Source: Pontederia crassipes (taxonomy: Eukaryota > Streptophyta > Magnoliopsida > Commelinales > Pontederiaceae). From it: 64,000 bases of DNA. The first letter of the stretch is position 1. Each line of letters opens with the position of its first letter. The stretch is taken from NCBI GenBank assembly GCA_030549335.1, contig CM060198.1, forward strand, positions 46,651,353 through 46,715,352. Direction: 5' to 3'. The notes under the pieces were generated by a model. That model did not search any database and was not told the origin of the DNA. It saw only the letters and a program-made list of their open reading frames with translations. The position numbers were made by a program, and so were the translations under genes. Positions 10,362 to 22,189 of the stretch are shown here, piece after piece.

Positions 10362-12047
10362 TGATGCATGCAAAATATAACATATTTTAGATTATTATTT
10401 TAGTTAATTTTTCTGTAATTTGTTCATGGCATGCATCATTTTTAGTCACTTTTAATCGTAATTCCGGATTTATTAATTTTAATTATTAATTCTCTGAATA
10501 TTTTAATTGTGGATGGATTAATTAAACTTGAATAATTATTTTGCAGGAAAATTCAAAACACGGCCGAAATTCAAAGAAATTATTCATTACGGCCGAGATT
10601 TGGATTTACACCCAAGTCGTTTTGGGCGAGATTTCTAGGGGGTAATGATATGGAATCTTCATTGTTACGGCTAAGATTTGAAGGGGTAAAGATAAAAGAA
10701 TTTTATCTTTTGGGCGTAATGGCATGAAGATGAAGATTTTTTGGCCGAGATTCAAAAAGAGTAACAATTGAATGATTTTATCTTTTGGGCGTAACAAGAT
10801 TAAATTCCTTCCTTACGGCCGAGATTTGGAGGGAGTAAAAGGAATTTTATCTCTTTTGGAGTAAAGATTTAGTTCTTTCCTTACGGCCGAGATTCAAAGG
10901 GAGTAAAGATAAGAAAGATTTATCTTTGGGCGTAACGATAAAAGGATTTATCTTTGGCCGAGTGTATCCCATAATTTTAAAGTCAACCGTACGATGTTAC
11001 GGCCGAGATCAAATTGAAGGCCGTCCGCACCCTATAAATACGTGAAGAATCCGTCATTTCAATTGGTGCTCTGAAGTTCAGATTTCTTCCACGGCGAGTC
11101 ATGAGCTCTGCAGGCTACGACCAAGAGGAGAGAGGTGCGACGACTGGAGGTTGATCACGACTCTGATCAAGTCCGAGAGGCTGCCTGACTGTTTGCCAGA
11201 TTCGAGATCTCTATTTTGGGTGTAATTCTTCCAATTTTTATGATTTGTATTTTATTATCTCTCCAGAATTTCTAGGATGAACTCCATATTTTTAGGATTA
11301 TTATTTTAGGAGATTATTAATTGAAGGAAAATATTTGGACCCTATTTTATTTGCTTTAATCTTTTCTGATCAATTATTAATTGTGCTTAATGCTTTTATA
11401 TTAGTTAATTAAATCTCTGAATTAGGCTATACCAGTTTGTGGAGTGTTTAATTTCAGAATTTATTATACTAATTATAATTGATTTTATTTAGAATTAATA
11501 AGTGACATAAATTTGATAACTACTGTGTGAAGAATCAAGTTTGTGTGGTCTATTAATCTATACCAGTTTGTGAAGTGATTAATAGTCTAGAGAATTCAAT
11601 TTAATGCATCTTAATTTTAATATAATTTTGGGGGTACCAGTCGTGGAGACTTTAATTCTTATTAAATTAAGATAGTTCTATATGATTAGATTGATGGATG
11701 CCAGTCGTGGAGATCACAAGTTAATCATGTTAGATTACTTTAGGGAGACTCTAATTCATCTTTAAAGATTAAATTTATCTTTTATGGTTCAAATATTTAT
11801 CCTGATCTATTTTCATCCTAAGGCCTAACTTCAACACCACTATCTTATTTTTATTTTATTTTCTTTATTTTATTTTATAAAACTCATTTTCAAAATCCAT
11901 GTTTTTCCTCTCTTATTAATTTAAAGATTCAGATATTGAATTAATAATATTCCTCGTGGGTTCGACACTCTTACTCATTTTTACTATATTACTTGAGCGA
12001 CTAGTGCACTTGCTAGCAAATTTTATTGTTACAATTATAACGCATCA
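10362..12047 (+). repeat. 3' LTR of element A
   Basis: This LTR begins TGATGCATGC and ends ACGCATCA. It is about 98% like the 5' LTR by eye. It carries the same motif cluster (10555-11020) and a TATAAATA at 11033-11040. It abuts gag sequence of B2 at 12048. Confidence 0.9.
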
Positions 12048-12962
12048 CAAAGTCTTGTACAGCACCTCTTCAAGTTGAGTTGACAATTGATTCACTGAAT
12101 TGTCCACGGGTGGCCTCCTGGTTCTATCATGGGTAACGAAGTGGTGATTCTTGGCTATGTTTTCAATGAGTTGATAAGCTTCATCAATGTTTTTAGATGC
12201 AAAGATGCCTCCTACAGCAGTATCCAATTCCACCTTGTTAGGGTAGTTCAATCCCTTATGAAAATAGTTGACTAGCTGCCACTTCTCAAAATCATGGTGG
12301 GGACATGCCCTCAACAATCCTTGAAGCCTTTGTCAAGCCTCACAAATGTTTTCTTGGTCCAACTGATAGAACCTCACTATTTGATCCCTGAAGTTATCAG
12401 TTTTTGAAGGAGGAAAGAATTCTGAAAGAAACAATTGAACAATTGATTCCCAAGTGGCCACCTCTTCAGGATTTAATCCTTTGTACCATGTCTTGGCCTT
12501 GTCTTTGAGTGAGAAGGGAAACAATCTCATATACACTGCATTCATGGGGCTATTGTTGAAGTTCACAGTGTTGCACATCTCCTTGAAATTGTCCAAATGA
12601 CATGCTGGATCTTCAGTCCCAAGTCCAGAAAATTGGCTTTGCCTAATCATAGAAATCAAGGCTGGATTAACTTCAAAGTTTGCCACAGGTGCTAAGGCTC
12701 CTCCCCCTTGTTGATTCCTTGCATTGCTTGGTGAATAACAGTCCCTAAGAGTTCTAGGAGCTGCCATATTTTGATTCATAACTCTTTCAAATTCAGGGTT
12801 GTATGCCTCTTCCTCTTCTTCTTCAAATATCCTTCTCCTTGCCTCAAGTCTTTGCAATCTCCTTCTTCTTAGAAAACTTCTTTCAGGTTCAGGATCTGAT
12901 TGGTAATGTTCCTCTTGATGGTCCAAGTCCTGCATAAAGAGATTTAGAAGTATCAAATTCAA
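12045..12962 (-). pseudogene. Gag N-terminal part of element B2 (fossil)
   Basis: This is the gag start of the element whose later part lies at 92-1483. It contains an acidic/basic N-terminus (RRRRLQRLEARRR, EEEEEEAYNPEF), then the plant retrotransposon gag domain with LISMIRQSQFSGLGTEDP, FSLKDKAKTWYKGL and LSEFFPPSKT. It is closely similar to 56404-57870. It has about one or two breaks besides the large insertion of element A. Confidence 0.85.
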
Positions 12963-15695
12963 GAAAGAAATGAAAACTAGACAAAAGTGAAAACTTAAAA
13001 ATGATAACTTGCAAAAACTGAAAATTCAAAAACTGAAATCAAAACTGAAAAAACTTGCAAAAACTGAAACTGAAACTTATATAGTTGTTAGCTAGGTTGA
13101 ATCAAAAGAGGGTCCTCACTGAAAATCAAGTTATCATTGGGCTCAAAAGAAAGTTCAATGCTGATTTTTGCAATTCAAGAAAGTTTGGAATGATAACTTG
13201 CAATTGCAATCATAAAAAGATGGAATCATTCCAATCAACCAAACCAGGATAAAATATACTCAATAATGGTGCTTGTGATCCTTGATTCATCTCTGAATTC
13301 CAGGAGGATTTAAAATCAACCTCTCGGTTGCAAAGTAAATTGAAATCCACACAAACACAAGTTCAATTGAAAATGCAAAACATATGACCACAGGAATTCA
13401 CAATTTCCATTGCTCCTTGGCCCATCTCTGGATCTCAAGGAAGCCCTTAAGACTACCTCTCAGTAGTGGATTAAAATGAGGGTTGACAATGCAAATCAGA
13501 ATTCAAATGGAAATCAGAAATAGAAATCAGCAAATAGAATTATGCAAATTCAGAAAACTGAAATACTAATCCATGAAATCAGGTTTATCAATTGCTTCTT
13601 GACCCATCCCTGGACTGCAAGAATCCCTAAAGTTCATCTCTCAATGATTGGATAAAATCAGGGGGTTCAATTGATAAAACAGTTCCAACAGAAAATCAGA
13701 AAATAGATTTCATTAAAGTTCAAAAATCAGATTTGCAATTTGTTTTGAGTCAAAGATAATATGCCAACATCTTAATTCATTTCTGAACAAGATATGAGCA
13801 ATGGCAACATTTCAGTTACTCAATTAATCAGGTCCACAATGACAAACAAATTCAAATTGTTCAGGAAATCAGATTCAGAAAAAAATCAGGAAATCAGATT
13901 TTAGAAATCAGAATTTTAAATCAATGGAAATCTAACTTACCAACTGATTCTTGACCCATCTCTGGACTGCAAGACATCCCTAAAGTACACTTATCAATGA
14001 TTGGAAGAATTTAGGGGACTCAATTGGTAAAAACAAATTTCAATAGGAAATCAGAATTCATGTTTTCATTTCAGAAATCAGTGGAAAAATCTTATTTGAG
14101 TCAAATGATTGTCCAAACAATCTTGATTCATTTCTGAACAAGATAGGAACAATAGCAACTTCACAATGACTCAATTAATCAGATTGTAAGTGAAGAATAA
14201 ATTCAACAGTCATACAAATCAGAATCAGATTCAGAAATCTTCAGAAAATCAGATATCAAGAAACCAAATCAAAAATCAGATTTGCAATTGAATGGAGTCC
14301 AGAAAACTGACATTAACTCTTAATTCACTTATGTAAGATGATTAGATCAAGTAATACTTCTCAGTCATTGGTTACAATTGGATCTAATAGTAGCATAGCA
14401 TAAATCAGTACATAATGTTTATGAAATCTGAAAATCAGCAATGATTCAGTGCAGGAATTATAAAACAGTCCATATCCATCCAAAACTAATATAAACTACT
14501 ACCCTATCCTAGAAGAAATGGAGTTTAGCTCCTGATGTTTACAAAGCTTGACAGAAAATAGAATGGGAAACAGATACAAATCATAGTTCTTGAAGATGTC
14601 TCGGCCAGCAGCAATAGCTCCAAAACCCTTGCTCAAACCCAGAATGATTCCTCCTCCAGAAATTCCAGATTTTATATGAGGCTTGTGCACCCTTAGATAA
14701 GCATCCAAATGTTCCTTAGCTTTGATGTGAGCCACCTGTCCTCTGGTCCTGAAATTCCAGCAGTGACAGCTTTTTGGACAGCCAAAAAGCTAGTGATCCC
14801 CCCTCCTTTTTCTTCCTTTTTTCAGTCCTATTCCACTTGCTACAAGGGCCAAAACATCAAGCATGAAAGTCTTCTAATAATATTTAGACAATTAAGGGTT
14901 AGGACAGCAGTTAAAATCAGATCTATAGCAAAAAGGGAATTGGTGTGTTGCAAGAATGAAAACCGATATCAAATTTGCAACTTAAGGGACCCAAAATGAT
15001 AACCTTCTACATTTCATAGAAAATACTCAAGTGGGAGTGGTTCAAGGCATTGAAGGTTTCAAATGGATCATAATGGCAATCGAGTGAGGTCAGAAATCAA
15101 TTATGAATAAGATTTCATAAAAGTGATAACTTGGGTGCCAAAAATGATAACTTAAATGCCTTGAAAACGATAACTTGAGTTTTGGTTATCCAAATGTGAT
15201 GAAATTTGACTAGCAATGAGTTAGAACAATAATAAGATGATTGCTTAAGGTCCCTGTGCAGAATTAATGGTTTCGCATGTCGAAATGACAGAATTTCCCT
15301 TGGCACTTGAAAAATGATACATTGTTCAAATGGACTTAAAACTTTGCACAAGTTGAGATGTGACTATCCAAATATGATTTATACATGATAATGATGGATT
15401 TAGGGCAAGAAAACCTTTGAAAATTAGTTCATTCAAAATAATGATAACTTGAAATATAATAATGATAACTTGTCCTCAAAATGATAACTTGGCATAGAAT
15501 TTAAATATTAATGGATTTTGGCATTTCAGAACCTCTATGCACATGGAATTAAGTATGAAATGAGGAATATCAACTAGTTATCACAATGTTTGCATTCCAA
15601 GTATAATTGGCCCAAAAATAGGCAAAAGTGGGACTCGATATGTATGAATTTCATCTAAAATGGGTTAGAAACATATAGTGATCAGCAAGTGATCA
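12963..15695 (-). repeat. Leader and 5' LTR of element B2
   Basis: From about 13080 to 15695 this matches the LTRs at 50446-53597 and 58020-61181, ending in the same AGTGATCA. It is rich in AAATCAG and in the decamer TGATAACTTG. No coding region is present. Some divergence from the other two LTRs is visible by eye but not counted. Confidence 0.85.
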
Positions 15696-16189
15696 GTCTA
15701 CGTGTGGGAGATTAAGTTACAACAATGTGTTTATCTATATGTATTATAAATATATATGTGTATGTATATGTCTATACATGTGCGAGTCATATATATATAG
15801 ATAACGTGTATATCTATACGTATTCAAAGTGAATATATGTGTATATGTTTATATGTGTGATATTAAGTTATAATAATATGTATATATGCACTTATTACAT
15901 ATAAGTATAAGCATATACGTGTATTCATATGTTTATATGTGCCCGATTAAGCGAGGGGTAACAAGTTGGCTTAGGAGGCGCAATACCGACGCCATTGAGT
16001 CGCTAGTTACATTTAGCGACACCGTAGCGCCGAACTAGCGTCGAATACGTTTTTGCATCTCAATTCTGCGACGCTACAGTGACGCCAATAGTGTCACCAT
16101 AGCATTGACTGTAACTGCGACTCTAGTTAGACGCTATGTGGACGCTATTGAGTCGCCACTGTGACGCAAAAAAGCGTTCCTCGTCATTA

Positions 16190-16560
16190 ATATGTTTGCT
16201 CGCGATCATTGTGGCCTATCGGGAGAATCGATGACTGCATTTTTGTGCTGGTACATCATTTGCAAATTCTTAATTGATTATTTACAAGGGATTACCCCGG
16301 ATCTACGCCGAGGCATTGACGGCGATTCTCAAATATCGTAGAACCGAATGTGATACGATGAGATAGAATGCAATAGAAACAAAGACAGCGAACGGGTTAC
16401 CTACTCCTACTCCTAACGGTCAAAGCGAGCCCTTTAATTCAATTCTTCATTCTTTAATCAAGAATGAATCAAATCTCCCCAAGTAGGATTCGAACCTATG
16501 ACCAATCAGTTAACAGCCGACCGCTCTATCACTGAGCTACTGAGGTAGCAAATCACTCAA
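16190..16560 (-). other. Plastid-derived insert (NUPT) around trnN-GUU
   Basis: The core is a recognisable plastid trnN-GUU copy at 16475-16546. The preceding bases (roughly 16290-16474) look like plastid DNA next to that gene, for example the AT-rich CTTTAATCAAGAATGAATC. Borders are my estimate. It sits between two CACTA subterminal blocks. Confidence 0.6.
16475..16546 (-). pseudogene. trnN-GUU: Plastid-type trnN-GUU copy, probably non-functional
   Basis: The reverse complement folds as tRNA-Asn: D-arm GCTCAGTGGTAGAGC, anticodon loop CTGTTAAC with GTT, T-arm AGGTTCGAATCCT and acceptor end CTTGGGGAG. It is 72 bases long, without encoded CCA. The first base is A where plastid trnN has T, so the first acceptor pair is lost. 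In the nucleus a bacterial-type tRNA copy like this is normally silent. Confidence 0.85.
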
Positions 16561-16884
16561 TCAACCATCATAATTTCATGATTAGGTATATAATAATATA
16601 TACATAATTAATATATTATATATATTATATGTATAGATAACATAAATAATATAGGTAACAAATTATATATTTAGGAACACTCTTATGATGTAAAAATACA
16701 TATTTATATATAATCATGTAATTAATACATATATATGTTGATAATATGCTATTGATAATATGTTGATAATCCTATAATTAATACTAATATAATAGTTAAT
16801 GAATTTATTGATTGACAAATAGTATATATAATATATAGGATTTAAATATAAAACAAATAGCAAGATAAATGTGGATAAGTTATG
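16561..16884. other. AT-rich stretch without genes
   Basis: Mostly ATATAT and TAATA runs joining the plastid-like insert to the right CACTA arm. Nothing codes here. Confidence 0.7.
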
Positions 16885-17255
16885 GGTAACACGGTAGCGT
16901 CCAAATAGCGTCGCCTATCTCTGAGACGCCATATAGCGCCTCTTTAGAGCTGCCAAACAGGAGATGCTAGATTCGCGTCTAACGACGTCGACGTGAGAAC
17001 GGCGCTAGGTGTTGTCGCGCATTTTCGCTTCGTGGCGTGAAATAATAGCGTCTACCTAACGTCTCGATTGTGCCAGAATTAGCGTCCATTCACTGAATAG
17101 CTAAGAAGACGCTAATGAGACGCTATCGAGAGGCAAGTAGCGTCTCATTATCCTGAAGCGAAGTAGATGCTATAAAGGCGCTAGTGGCATCTATATAGCG
17201 TCACAGCTTTTGGCGACGCTACTTTGCGTCGCTAAGCGCCCATTTTCTTGTAGTG

Positions 17256-18330
17256 GAATGTGGTGAAGAGTCCGATAATCTCGGCGGTGTTTTAGCAACT
17301 ATCATCATAAAAAATACTTAAAATACTTGCATATATTTAAATTCATGAAATATACAGAAATAATCTGTTGTGACATACCAATCGACATCGTGCGATCGAG
17401 ACGTTCCGACTATGTGCCTCATCGATGGTGGAGCAATTGTCACAATAACAAATAATTAGAAGAAGTGAATGTATAAGATATATTAAATACACAAGAAATA
17501 ACCTGTAGTGATACGTGGAGATGACCCACCAATGGATCGCCTACTATGTGACGATCCGGCTGTGTTCTTCGTCGGCGGGGGAGCAACTAACATTATTAAA
17601 AAAATTAATGTTATTATTATATCAACTATAAATAAGTAATTGAAAATAAATATATCATCTGGTGCTCATGATGGCTCACTCATATGGAGTGAAATGCTTA
17701 GAAGAGCGAGATTACCCAAAAGCTCGATCTCTAGTAACCATAACCGAGAAAACAATTAATAAACTTGTGTTATTATTATATTTAATTTATAAAGTTAGAA
17801 ACACATAATTTTATATATTATTAAAAGAAGTATGTGATTCATTCACTTATTTCGTATTCTGATTCATTTTGATCATCTTCGTCGTCGTCGCTATAATTTT
17901 GATTTGAGTAGTAATAATTAGTTTTAAACTTTACAACATATTGAAATAAATAATCTTACTCGAGGTACGACATCGCTTCACTACAATTTGCAAGGACATA
18001 ATTCTCAACGACGGTGAGATATGTGTCACTCAACACAACTTTGCGTTCTGTACCAAGAAGCCGACATGGGTACTTGAAAATGGATAAAATATTTATGTTA
18101 ACTTCTATACTATACATCATGAAGTTAACTAATATGAACATATAGCATGATCGAACTATACATCTACATAACATTCACAACACATTGAAGTTAAATATAG
18201 TAGCCAAACTACTATCCAAATTTATTAATTCTAGCAAAAAGTGAAAATCACTAAAACCGAGACTCACTGTATCAATCGGAGGAGGGCGACAATGATGCAG
18301 CTCGGCATGACAGAATATGATGACTACTCA
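17256..18330 (-). pseudogene. Remnants of CACTA transposase genes
   Basis: On the minus strand, short open exon-like stretches alternate with AT-rich intron-like DNA. One (about 17956-18080) reads YPCRLLGTERKVVLSDTY followed by VENYVLANCSEAMSYLE, which resembles the region of TNPD-type transposases where relatives have NKARPEGSIAEGYLAEECLTF. Another (about 17850-17905) encodes an acidic end with DDDEDDQNESEYEISE. No DDE catalytic core is visible. The assignment to CACTA rests on this weak similarity and on the CACTA right ends on both sides. Confidence 0.45.
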
Positions 18331-18419
18331 AAAGTCACTGCAAATATCAAGCTTAAATTCAATAAAGAAACTAATCTCTCCAATTCAGTAAATTAGGCAT
18401 ATGAAGATTTAAAAGGGGT

Positions 18420-19110
18420 AGCGGGGAATTAAGGCCAGTCGGCGAAAGCAGGGCAACGACTGTCGGAGGGAAGCGGATGGAGCAACAGAGCAGATGCCAG
18501 AGCAGTAGGGCGGCAGCGGCGGAGCAAGTGCAGGGTGAAAGCAAGTAATAGGGCGGCTGTCAGAACAATAGGGTGGCGGCGACGGAGCAAGTACAGGACG
18601 CAAGGTCGGACGATTGGGCGAAGGAGACCGGCACACGGCAGATGACGAAGTCGGACGAGGCGGGGTCAGAGGAGACAGGGTCGGAGGATGCGGGATCGGG
18701 CGGTTGGGTGGAGGAGGCCGGCATAAGGCGGAGGAGGGAGGTTCAAGGCGGATGAGAGCGTCGAAGGCTCTTCCCTCAACTTCTCCTCATCTTCGACTCC
18801 GCCGCCGTCCGCCATCGCCAACGGCCGCCGACCACCGACGACGACCCCGTGCCTCTTCCCCTCGTCTTCTCCTCTTCCCCTCATCTTCTTCTTCGCCACT
18901 GACCGCCATCGCCAACCGCCGCCGACCACCATCGCCAACCGCCGCCGACCACCGACCCTCTTGAGCGGCCGTCCCTGCTTGCGTCGCCGCCGCCATCGAC
19001 CTCCATCCGCGGCCACCACTCTCCATCAAGGAAGGGAAGAATGGAAGAAGCAAGATTTGACCCTAAATCTTCCGATCTAATCTCATCCGTCCGTTAGATC
19101 GGACAGATGC
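18420..19110. other. GC-rich low-complexity segment
   Basis: GC-rich DNA with short repeated GCCATCGCCAACCGCCGCCGACCACC units (about 18810-18960). Long frames are open on both strands because of composition. Position next to transposase remnants suggests the 5' or promoter part of a transposase gene, as in the GC-rich blocks of the CACTA elements at 22190 and 47390. I do not call a gene. Confidence 0.5.
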
Positions 19111-19164
19111 GATGTGGAGGGTTACACAAGGCTGCACCATAAGGGGGTTACACCCCCATTAAAC

Positions 19165-19165
<1 letters not shown>

Positions 19166-19203
<38 letters not shown>
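19166..19203. repeat. (TA)n microsatellite
   Basis: An uninterrupted run of about 18 AT dinucleotides, followed by degenerate ATACATATATGCATAC. Confidence 0.95.
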
Positions 19204-19206
<3 letters not shown>

Positions 19207-19239
19207 CATATATGCATACATATATACATAGTTAATAAC

Positions 19240-21183
19240 TTTATACTAATTTACCGCCACCTTCGCGATGCATTAGCATTGCATACCTATAGCGATACAA
19301 TGGCTTCACAATAGCGTCGATAGTTTCGTCGCTACTCTCAAAATAGCATCACCATTTTATGGCGCTAGTTTAGCGTCTCATAATGTCGAAGCCAATGCGA
19401 TGCTATATTCCAGCTTAGTGTCGCAATTTCTGGGTCATTAATCTGCGATGCTATTTGACATATTTTATAATTAATTATCTATTGGAATTGAATTAATGTG
19501 GTCCCACATTAGCAACGCAATAGCTTTGGCAAATTTGCGACGCTAAATGTCGATCTGTGTGCTCATCGAAGAATGAATCCGAATCGTCCCTTCATTTAAT
19601 ATGACGGTTCCGCCTGCTTGGACGCCGCCCTTTTTCCCTTTTAACCACTCAGCCTACCCAGACAAGCTGGTGCAACCTCATCTCCTCCTCATCCGTTGTT
19701 ACCTGCCCGGATGCCGCCACGCATCCTTGTCTCCTCCTCCTCCTTTACTGCATGCCCGGATGCCGCCTCCATGTCCTCGTCCTCCTCCTCCTCCGTTGTT
19801 ATCTGTTCGGACGCTGCCGCCGCATCCTCGTCGTCCTCCTCCTCCCCCGTTGCTGCCCGCATAGATGCCGCCGCTGCATCCTCCTCCTCTGTTGCTGCTT
19901 GCCCGGACGCTGCCGCCTTCTTGTCCTCCTCCATTGCTTTCTACCGGGACGCCGCCGCGCATCCTTGTCTCCTCCTCCTTTACTGCCTGCCCGGACGCCG
20001 CCTCCACGTCCTCATCCTCCTCCTCCTCCATTGTTGTTTTTTCGGACGCCGCCATCGCATCCTCGTCATCCTCCTCCTCCTCCGTTGCTGCTCGCACGGA
20101 CGCCGCCGCTGCATCCACTTCCTCGTCCTCCTCCTCTGATGCTGCTTTCTCGGACGCCGCCTCCGCCGCGTCCTCCTCCTCCTCCTCCGTTATTATCTAC
20201 CCAGACACCGCTGTCGACGTGTCCTCCTCCTCCTCCTCCATTGCTGTCTGCCTGGACGCTGCCACGTCCACCTCCTCCTCCTCCGTTGCTGTCTACCTGA
20301 ACAACGACGCTGCCGCGTGCTCCTCCTCCTCCTCCATTGATGTCTGCCCAAACGCCACCGCCGTGTCCTCCTCCTCCTCCATTGCCGCATGCTCGGATAC
20401 TTCTTCTTCCCCTCTGCCGGTTGGCCCATTTGGCGATCAAGGTGTTGCACGATGCGTTCAAGCTCAAGGCGGCGGGGCTCAAGGCGGCGATGGGTCTTCT
20501 CGCAATCGTCCAAGGAGGAGGACGACGAGAAGGCCCTCAATTGTAATTTAATGTAATTAGATCATCTAATTATGATAGATATAATTTGATATAATAGAAA
20601 TGCATATGTGATGTAATGTAATTTGATTTAATGAAATGTATATGTACATGTAATGTAATTTGATGATGCTTCCACTGTAATGTGAAAAAAATAGCAATCA
20701 ATGAATGGAGCACCACTGTAATGTAATTTAATGGCTGAATGAGCAAGACGACAATTTAGTCTGTGGATCAACATATTGTTCTTAGTGTCTCTTTAGCATC
20801 GCAATGGCATCTCAATATTTAGCGTCACGTTAACATCGCAGTAATGACGCAGGATAATCACATTATAGAATCCCATTAGAGTCTGATCGGCGTCTCAACA
20901 TAACGCCAACTCGGCGTCCGATGAGCATCGACGCGACACATATTGGCGCTTCATGATGACACTTTTCGTGTCATTATAGCATCACATTAGTGCCACCGTT
21001 CAATGGTAATAGCGTCGACATACCCGTAGGCGCGAAATCGACGCTATTAGCATCGGAGAAATGGCGTCGCCAAGTATGTGGCACAAAGTCGAGGCTAATG
21101 AGTCGCTATTGTCTTCGTCACCGAGTTAGCGACACATTAGAGTTTATATTATTGCGTCGCTAATTGATGATTTTCTTGTAGTG
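19240..21183 (+). mobile_element. CACTA-type segment ending at 21183, carrying a minisatellite
   Basis: The right end TTTTCTTGTAGTG is at 21171-21183. Subterminal blocks at 19240-19560 and 20760-21170 contain many AGCGTC, GACGCT, GCGTCGCT and AGCATCGC motifs, the same set as in 15951-17255. A left CACTA terminus is not found. The two right ends may belong to one rearranged element or to two related ones. The centre is a GGACGCCGCC/TCCTCC minisatellite and an AT-rich TAATGTAATTTGAT stretch. Confidence 0.65.
19680..20410. repeat. GC-rich minisatellite, about 15 units of 45-55 bp
   Basis: Each unit has a (TCC)4-5 tract, then GTTGCTGCCTGCCCGGACGC or a variant, then GCCGCC. GGACGCCGCC-like boxes recur near 19711, 19758, 19810, 19863, 19904, 19948, 19993, 20044, 20098, 20153, 20204, 20253, 20303 and 20350. 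All frames on both strands are largely open, giving Ser/Ala-rich or Gly-rich artefact ORFs. Confidence 0.85.
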
Positions 21184-22189
21184 TGTAATGAAGGTTTTAA
21201 GCATTTAATGTCATATGGAATAGTAATTATTATATGATTAATAGAAAGTTTTTATTTATGATGTTTTTTATTAAAATGTTGAAGTCTTCCGTTGTTAAAT
21301 GATGTATGATGAATATATTCCCCTAAATGTCAAAAACTTTTAGGGTGAATTATCGTTACATATCAAGATCCTCAGTGCTAGTTCAACTCATGTTTTAAAG
21401 GAAATTGGTTCAAAAAATTGGTAAAATATTTGGCTGAATTTGACAAACCAAACTTTTACGGGTTTCAATCGGTCCATACACTACAAGAAAAAACTCGATT
21501 TCCGACGGTTAGTTTTTTACGGGCAAAAATCCGTCTGAAATATTGATGGATTTTTTAGCGGATCGAATAATCCATCGAAATTATCATCGGATAAGTTTTC
21601 GATGGTTTTAGCCGTCTGAACTTACAACGGTTCAACATTCGTCGAAACTTTCTGTCAAAAATTTCGATGATCGTAACCGTCGAAAATATTAAAACTGGCT
21701 TATCCGTTTCCATGTTGGTCTTTCGACGGTTCAAACCATCGAAAGTTTCTACGGTTCACGTATAACTTTCAACGGTCTTAGCCGTCAAAATATCTTAACG
21801 TTAATGGGTTATTTATATTTTCTTTTTCGATGGTTCCGGCCGTCGAACGTTGCGACATTCCACGGAACCGTCAATATTTCAGGGGTCAAACCCGTCATAA
21901 TGTTAACTTATTTTAATTCTACTTTAAATGTTTTCAACGGTTTTGACCATCGAAAATGAAGATTTATAATTTATATTATTCTCTTTCACTTGATATATAT
22001 TATTATATATTTTGACGGTTAAAATTGTTGAAGGTTTCGACGATTTGGAGAACCGTCGAATGTTTCGACGGTTCGTCCAGCGGGTTTGACCGTCTTAATT
22101 TGAATTAATATTTTATTGTATTTACCTACTTTTCGACGATTCCGACCATCATAAATTGGCTATATAAATATCTGACCCCACTGTCACTT

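Larger units (their letters stand above)
1495..12047 (+). mobile_element. Element A: non-autonomous Athila-like Ty3/gypsy LTR retrotransposon nested in B2
   Basis: Two LTRs of about 1.66-1.69 kb lie in direct orientation (1495-3152 and 10362-12047). They flank an internal region with a tRNA-Asp type primer site, a gag ORF, a second ORF region resembling ATHILA ORF1, and a polypurine tract. I find no protease, reverse transcriptase, RNase H or integrase between the LTRs, so the element would depend on enzymes from a related element. LTR termini are TGATG...CATCA, best seen in the right copy; the left boundary is approximate. By hand comparison the LTRs differ at roughly 2% of sites, many of them C-to-T or G-to-A at CG or CNG. 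At a grass-type LTR rate that means around a million years or less. The reading frames carry a few breaks. Confidence 0.85.
15951..17255 (+). mobile_element. Non-autonomous CACTA-type segment with AGCGTC/GACGCT subterminal repeats
   Basis: The right end reads TTTTCTTGTAGTG (17243-17255), the reverse complement of the CACTA terminus CACTACAAGAAAA. About 370 bases of subterminal DNA before it (16885-17240) and a second block at 15951-16180 are packed with AGCGTC, GACGCT and AGCGCC in both orientations, as is usual for Tnp-binding subterminal regions of En/Spm elements. I do not find the left CACTA terminus. The middle holds plastid-like DNA and an AT-rich stretch. There is no transposase in this part. 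Confidence 0.65.

Noticed and set aside
16475-16546. Active nuclear tRNA-Asn gene
   Set aside because: The sequence is plastid-type, has a mismatched first acceptor pair and lies in transposon debris, so I call it a plastid-derived pseudogene.
15951-17240. CRISPR-like or other short-repeat array
   Set aside because: The repeated AGCGTC words vary, occur in both orientations and end at a CACTA terminus. They are subterminal transposon repeats in a eukaryotic genome.
18409-19053. Long Arg/Gly/Pro-rich frames on both strands
   Set aside because: GC-rich low-complexity DNA keeps all frames open. There is no recognisable protein, and strands conflict.
19601-20551. Seven overlapping frames of 69-228 codons rich in Ser, Ala, Pro or Gly
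   Set aside because: Product of the TCC/GCC minisatellite. Every frame is open because the unit lacks stops on both strands.
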